64,000 bases of DNA, from the NCBI GenBank assembly GCA_019115145.1, contig DXED01000048.1, forward strand, positions 1 to 64,000, written 5' to 3'. The stretch is from Claveliimonas intestinigallinarum (GTDB lineage: Bacteria; Bacillota; Clostridia; Lachnospirales; Lachnospiraceae). The position numbers were made by a program, and so were the translations under genes. This document shows, piece by piece, positions 61,379 to 64,000 of this stretch. The notes under the pieces are model-generated. The model had not been told where the DNA came from, made no database searches, and saw only the letters and a program-made list of their open reading frames with translations. Numbering within the stretch: position 1 is the stretch's first letter; each line of letters begins with the position of its first letter.

Positions 61379-61405
61379 AAGATAGACAAAGAAAGGAGTG
61401 GCACG

Positions 61406-62914
61406 ATGGTAAAAGAGCTTTTACGCATGGAAAAAATAGTGAAGACCTTTCCTGGGGTTAAGGCATTAAATAATGCTGCGATTACAGTACATGCGGGAGA
61501 AGTTATGGGTTTTATGGGGGAAAATGGTGCCGGAAAATCTACACTCATGAATATATTGGGAGGAGTATTTCCCGCAGATTCAGGAGAAATCTATATTGAT
61601 GGAGAGAAAGTATCCATACACTCCGTGAAAGAGTCTCAAAACTTGGGAGTAGCATTTATCCATCAGGAATTAGCGTTGGAGCCATATCTCACGATTGCTG
61701 AAAACATTTTTCTTGGTAGAGAGAAAAAAGGAAGATTAGGATTAGTAAGTAAGGATAAAATGGCAGAGGCCGCTAAACCGTTTCTTGAAAGGGTGGGATT
61801 GAATGTTGATCCTAATGAATTTGTAGGGAAACTTTCTATTGGACAACAGCAAATGGTGGAAATAGCGAAATCTTTTTCGCTAAATGCTAAGATCCTGATA
61901 TTGGATGAACCGACATCTTCTCTATCGGAGAAGGAAGTAGATGTTTTGTTTAAAACCATAAAAGATTTGAAACAGCAGGGACTGGGGATTATTTTTATTA
62001 CTCACAAAATGGCAGAAGTTTTTCAGTTATGTGATGCTGTGACTATTATGAGGGATGGAGAATTTATGGGAGAACTTCAGGCTTCGGAATGTTCAGAAAG
62101 CAAATTGATTTCTTTAATGGTTGGACGTGATCTGGGTAATTATTACACAAGAACATTTAACAAGCCGGGGAAGATCATCCTGGAGGCAAAACATATATGT
62201 GCTGGTAATAGGGTGACTGACTGTAGTTTCTCAGTTCGAAGCGGAGAAATTTTAGGATTTTACGGTCTTGTAGGAGCAGGAAGATCAGAACTCATGAAGG
62301 CAGTCATGGGGTTAGATCCTATGAAATCTGGAGAGGTATATTTGAATGGGGAGCTGGTGAAACATCCCAATCCGCTGTTTATGCAAAAAAAAGGAGTTGC
62401 ACTTGTTCCCGAGAGCAGAAAGACAGAGGGCCTTTTACTGAAACAGTCAATAACATTTAATATTTCGCTCCCTGTTCTTGATCGTTTTATGAAACATTTA
62501 AGAGTGGACTTAAAGAAAGAAGCTGAGATTGTAGATGAAGGGATAAACTCTCTTCAGATTAAGGCACCTTCTCCTAATGTAAATTGTCTTACATTGTCCG
62601 GTGGAAATCAACAGAAGGTGCTGCTTGCTAAATGGCTGGCAACTAATCCTAAAGTCCTGATACTGGATGAACCTACGAGGGGGATTGATGTAGGAGCAAA
62701 AGCGGAAATCTATACCATTATTAATAATTTGGCAAAAGAAGGCCTTGCGATTATTTTAATATCTTCGGAAATGCCTGAAGTAATGAACATGAGTGACAGA
62801 GTAATAGTGATGAGCGAGAGTTACATTACGGGTGAATTAAGTCATGAAGATTTTTCTCAGGAATTAATATTGAAATATGCTATGGGGGTGACGAATAATG
62901 AAAAAAATATCTAA
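61406..62914 (+). CDS. sugar ABC transporter ATP-binding protein (RbsA-like)
   Basis: A 502-residue ATPase with two ABC domains. Domain 1: Walker A GENGAGKST, signature LSIGQQQMVEIAK, Walker B ILILDEPTSSLSE. Domain 2: degenerate Walker A region LVGAGRSELM, signature LSGGNQQKV, Walker B VLILDEPTRGID. Same architecture as the YtfR-like protein at 49804 but AT-rich and clearly a different copy. RBS AAAGGAG. Overlaps the permease gene by 17 bp. Confidence 0.94.
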   Translation: MVKELLRMEKIVKTFPGVKALNNAAITVHAGEVMGFMGENGAGKSTLMNILGGVFPADSGEIYIDGEKVSIHSVKESQNLGVAFIHQELALEPYLTIAENIFLGREKKGRLGLVSKDKMAEAAKPFLERVGLNVDPNEFVGKLSIGQQQMVEIAKSFSLNAKILILDEPTSSLSEKEVDVLFKTIKDLKQQGLGIIFITHKMAEVFQLCDAVTIMRDGEFMGELQASECSESKLISLMVGRDLGNYYTRTFNKPGKIILEAKHICAGNRVTDCSFSVRSGEILGFYGLVGAGRSELMKAVMGLDPMKSGEVYLNGELVKHPNPLFMQKKGVALVPESRKTEGLLLKQSITFNISLPVLDRFMKHLRVDLKKEAEIVDEGINSLQIKAPSPNVNCLTLSGGNQQKVLLAKWLATNPKVLILDEPTRGIDVGAKAEIYTIINNLAKEGLAIILISSEMPEVMNMSDRVIVMSESYITGELSHEDFSQELILKYAMGVTNNEKNI

Positions 62915-63878
62915 TAATATAGTAATCCGCCCGATCAGTCAATATTTTAAGCAGAATTGGGGGATTTTAATTGCTTTTCTGGCAATGTGTATTTTCTTTT
63001 CGATTTTTGGAAACAATTTCCTGACACAGACTAATATGGTAAACTTGCTGCGCACATGTGCAACTAACTGTTATCTTGCCATTGGAGTCCAGATGGCGAT
63101 TATACTGGCAGGTATTGATTTAACAGGTGGAGCGTTAGCAGCCTTGAGTGGAGTCCTTTGTGTTATGACATTTGAAAATTTCGGATTGCCTATCTATATG
63201 GGAATTGCCATGGGAATTATTGTGGGAATTGTAGTTGGCATGATCAATGGACTGGTTATCACGTATACAGGCATCCATCCCTTTGTTGTTACTTTGGCTA
63301 TGCAGTCTATTTGCCGTGGTGCAGCATATCTGTTTGCAAACGGATCGCCGGTGACGACAACAAATCAGGATTTCGGGACTCTGGGGACAGGAATGCTTGG
63401 ACCGATTCCTTATCCTGTTATTTATATGGCGATTTTTCTCTTTTTAGATTATATACTCCTCAATAAATTAAGGACAGGGCGTCATATTTATGCTGTTGGA
63501 GGTAACGAGATATCTGCGAGATTTTCAGGCATTAATGTCAAAAAAATAAAAATACTTGTATGGACAATTAGTGGAGCTATAGCAGGATTTTGTGGAGTGG
63601 TTATGGCCGCACGTATGTCGTCTGGACAACCTTCTACAGGAGAAGGGTATGAGACAGATGCTATTGCGGCAGCAGTACTTGGAGGAACATCCTTTTTTGG
63701 AGGTACAGGATCTGTAGGTGGCTTGATTATAGGTGTACTTATAATCGGAGTTATATCTAACGGATTGAATTTGATGAACGTCAATTCATATTGGCAGTAT
63801 GTTTTTAAAGGAGTCATTATTATTGCGGCTGTTTATTTTGACATGGTAAAGATGAAAAGGCAAAATGCAGCAGGGTAA
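62898..63878 (+). CDS. sugar ABC transporter permease (RbsC-like)
   Basis: A 326-residue membrane permease with about eight to ten helices and the family motifs MAIILAGIDLTGGALAALSG, MINGLVITYTGIHPFVVTLAMQSI and AVLGGTSFFGGTGSVGG. A single permease gene implies a homodimeric channel, unlike the two-permease furanose system upstream. The start lies inside the end of the ATPase gene. Confidence 0.93.
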   Translation: MKKISNNIVIRPISQYFKQNWGILIAFLAMCIFFSIFGNNFLTQTNMVNLLRTCATNCYLAIGVQMAIILAGIDLTGGALAALSGVLCVMTFENFGLPIYMGIAMGIIVGIVVGMINGLVITYTGIHPFVVTLAMQSICRGAAYLFANGSPVTTTNQDFGTLGTGMLGPIPYPVIYMAIFLFLDYILLNKLRTGRHIYAVGGNEISARFSGINVKKIKILVWTISGAIAGFCGVVMAARMSSGQPSTGEGYETDAIAAAVLGGTSFFGGTGSVGGLIIGVLIIGVISNGLNLMNVNSYWQYVFKGVIIIAAVYFDMVKMKRQNAAG

Positions 63879-63909
63879 GAAATAAAAAATATTTGGGAGG
63901 CCAGTGAGC

Positions 63910-64000
63910 ATGGACAGTAAAACAAAAACAAAATTACAGAGACAGGCATATATAATAAGGAAAACTGCGCTTGAAACGATTAAAAATGCTGGTTCAGGCC
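63910..64000 (+). CDS. transketolase, N-terminal subunit (partial, runs off the window)
   Basis: Only 30 codons are present, MDSKTKTKLQRQAYIIRKTAL and on to KNAGSG. This matches the start of split transketolase N-terminal subunits, where the NAGSG leads into the HPGG motif. RBS TGGGAGG precedes ATG 63910. It lies 31 bp after the permease and is probably the first metabolic gene of this sugar operon, pointing to a pentose or related sugar feeding the pentose phosphate pathway. Confidence 0.75.
   Translation, partial: MDSKTKTKLQRQAYIIRKTALETIKNAGSG

Noticed and set aside
1..64000. CRISPR arrays, IS elements with transposase, prophage or integrase genes
   Set aside because: No regularly spaced repeats and no transposase or integrase motifs were found; the only mobile-type trace is the decayed Rpn-family gene at 31642.

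Overview
The window looks like chromosomal DNA of a gut-type Clostridia bacterium, most likely Lachnospiraceae. The signs are Gram-positive promoters and AGGAGG ribosome sites, L10-leader-controlled rplJL, split-subunit transketolase, YesM/YesN regulators, ECF transporters, 2-hydroxyacyl-CoA dehydratase-type proteins and a degraded Rpn-family nuclease typical of this family. This assignment is from gene style only; no species can be named. Nearly all genes lie on the + strand. Only an HxlR regulator, an ECF S-component and a HAD phosphatase are on the - strand.

Layout. 1-2.2 kb: the 3' end of a 23S rRNA gene, a terminator, then a BlaI/M56-peptidase pair whose promoter is covered by two operator palindromes. 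2.3-8.4 kb: tRNA-Asn, then an HxlR regulator divergent from a redox set (two flavodoxin-like proteins, a ferredoxin-nitroreductase, a PPOX-ferredoxin) running into an OpuC-like quaternary-amine ABC transporter. 8.4-12.1 kb: a probable pantothenate S-component divergent from coaBC, then a LUD protein and a beta-propeller glycosidase-like protein. 12.2-24.4 kb: tRNA-Cys and the classic rpmG-secE-nusG-rplK-rplA / rplJ-rplL / rpoB-rpoC cluster. It carries two hairpins that copy the L1-binding site of 23S rRNA, the L10 leader, and an unusual 23-bp perfect palindrome before rpoB.

24.5-33.2 kb: an HD hydrolase, an LCP cell-wall protein with a VanZ protein, a MarR-controlled heterodimeric ABC exporter whose second half is broken by a one-base frameshift, a decayed Rpn nuclease gene and a nitrilase-family amidase. 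33.4-42.4 kb: a complete ECF transporter (S, fused ATPase, T), a PHP phosphoesterase, an inositol-monophosphatase-like protein, an RpiR regulator, then a two-gene radical-dehydratase-like system whose second protein is fused to its own activase. 42.5-43.7 kb: a uracil/xanthine permease.

43.8-57.5 kb is a coherent L-arabinose system: intracellular GH51 arabinofuranosidase, YesN/YesM two-component system, YtfQRT-YjfF-like furanose ABC transporter, then araA, araD and araB. It takes up arabinose or arabino-oligosaccharides and turns them into xylulose 5-phosphate.

58.4-64 kb is visibly more AT-rich and looks like a separate, perhaps acquired, sugar locus: a ROK regulator, an Rbs-type ABC transporter and the start of a transketolase N-terminal subunit gene. 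Near-identical GTTTATT/AATAAAC palindromes precede the regulator and the transporter, which suggests one regulon.
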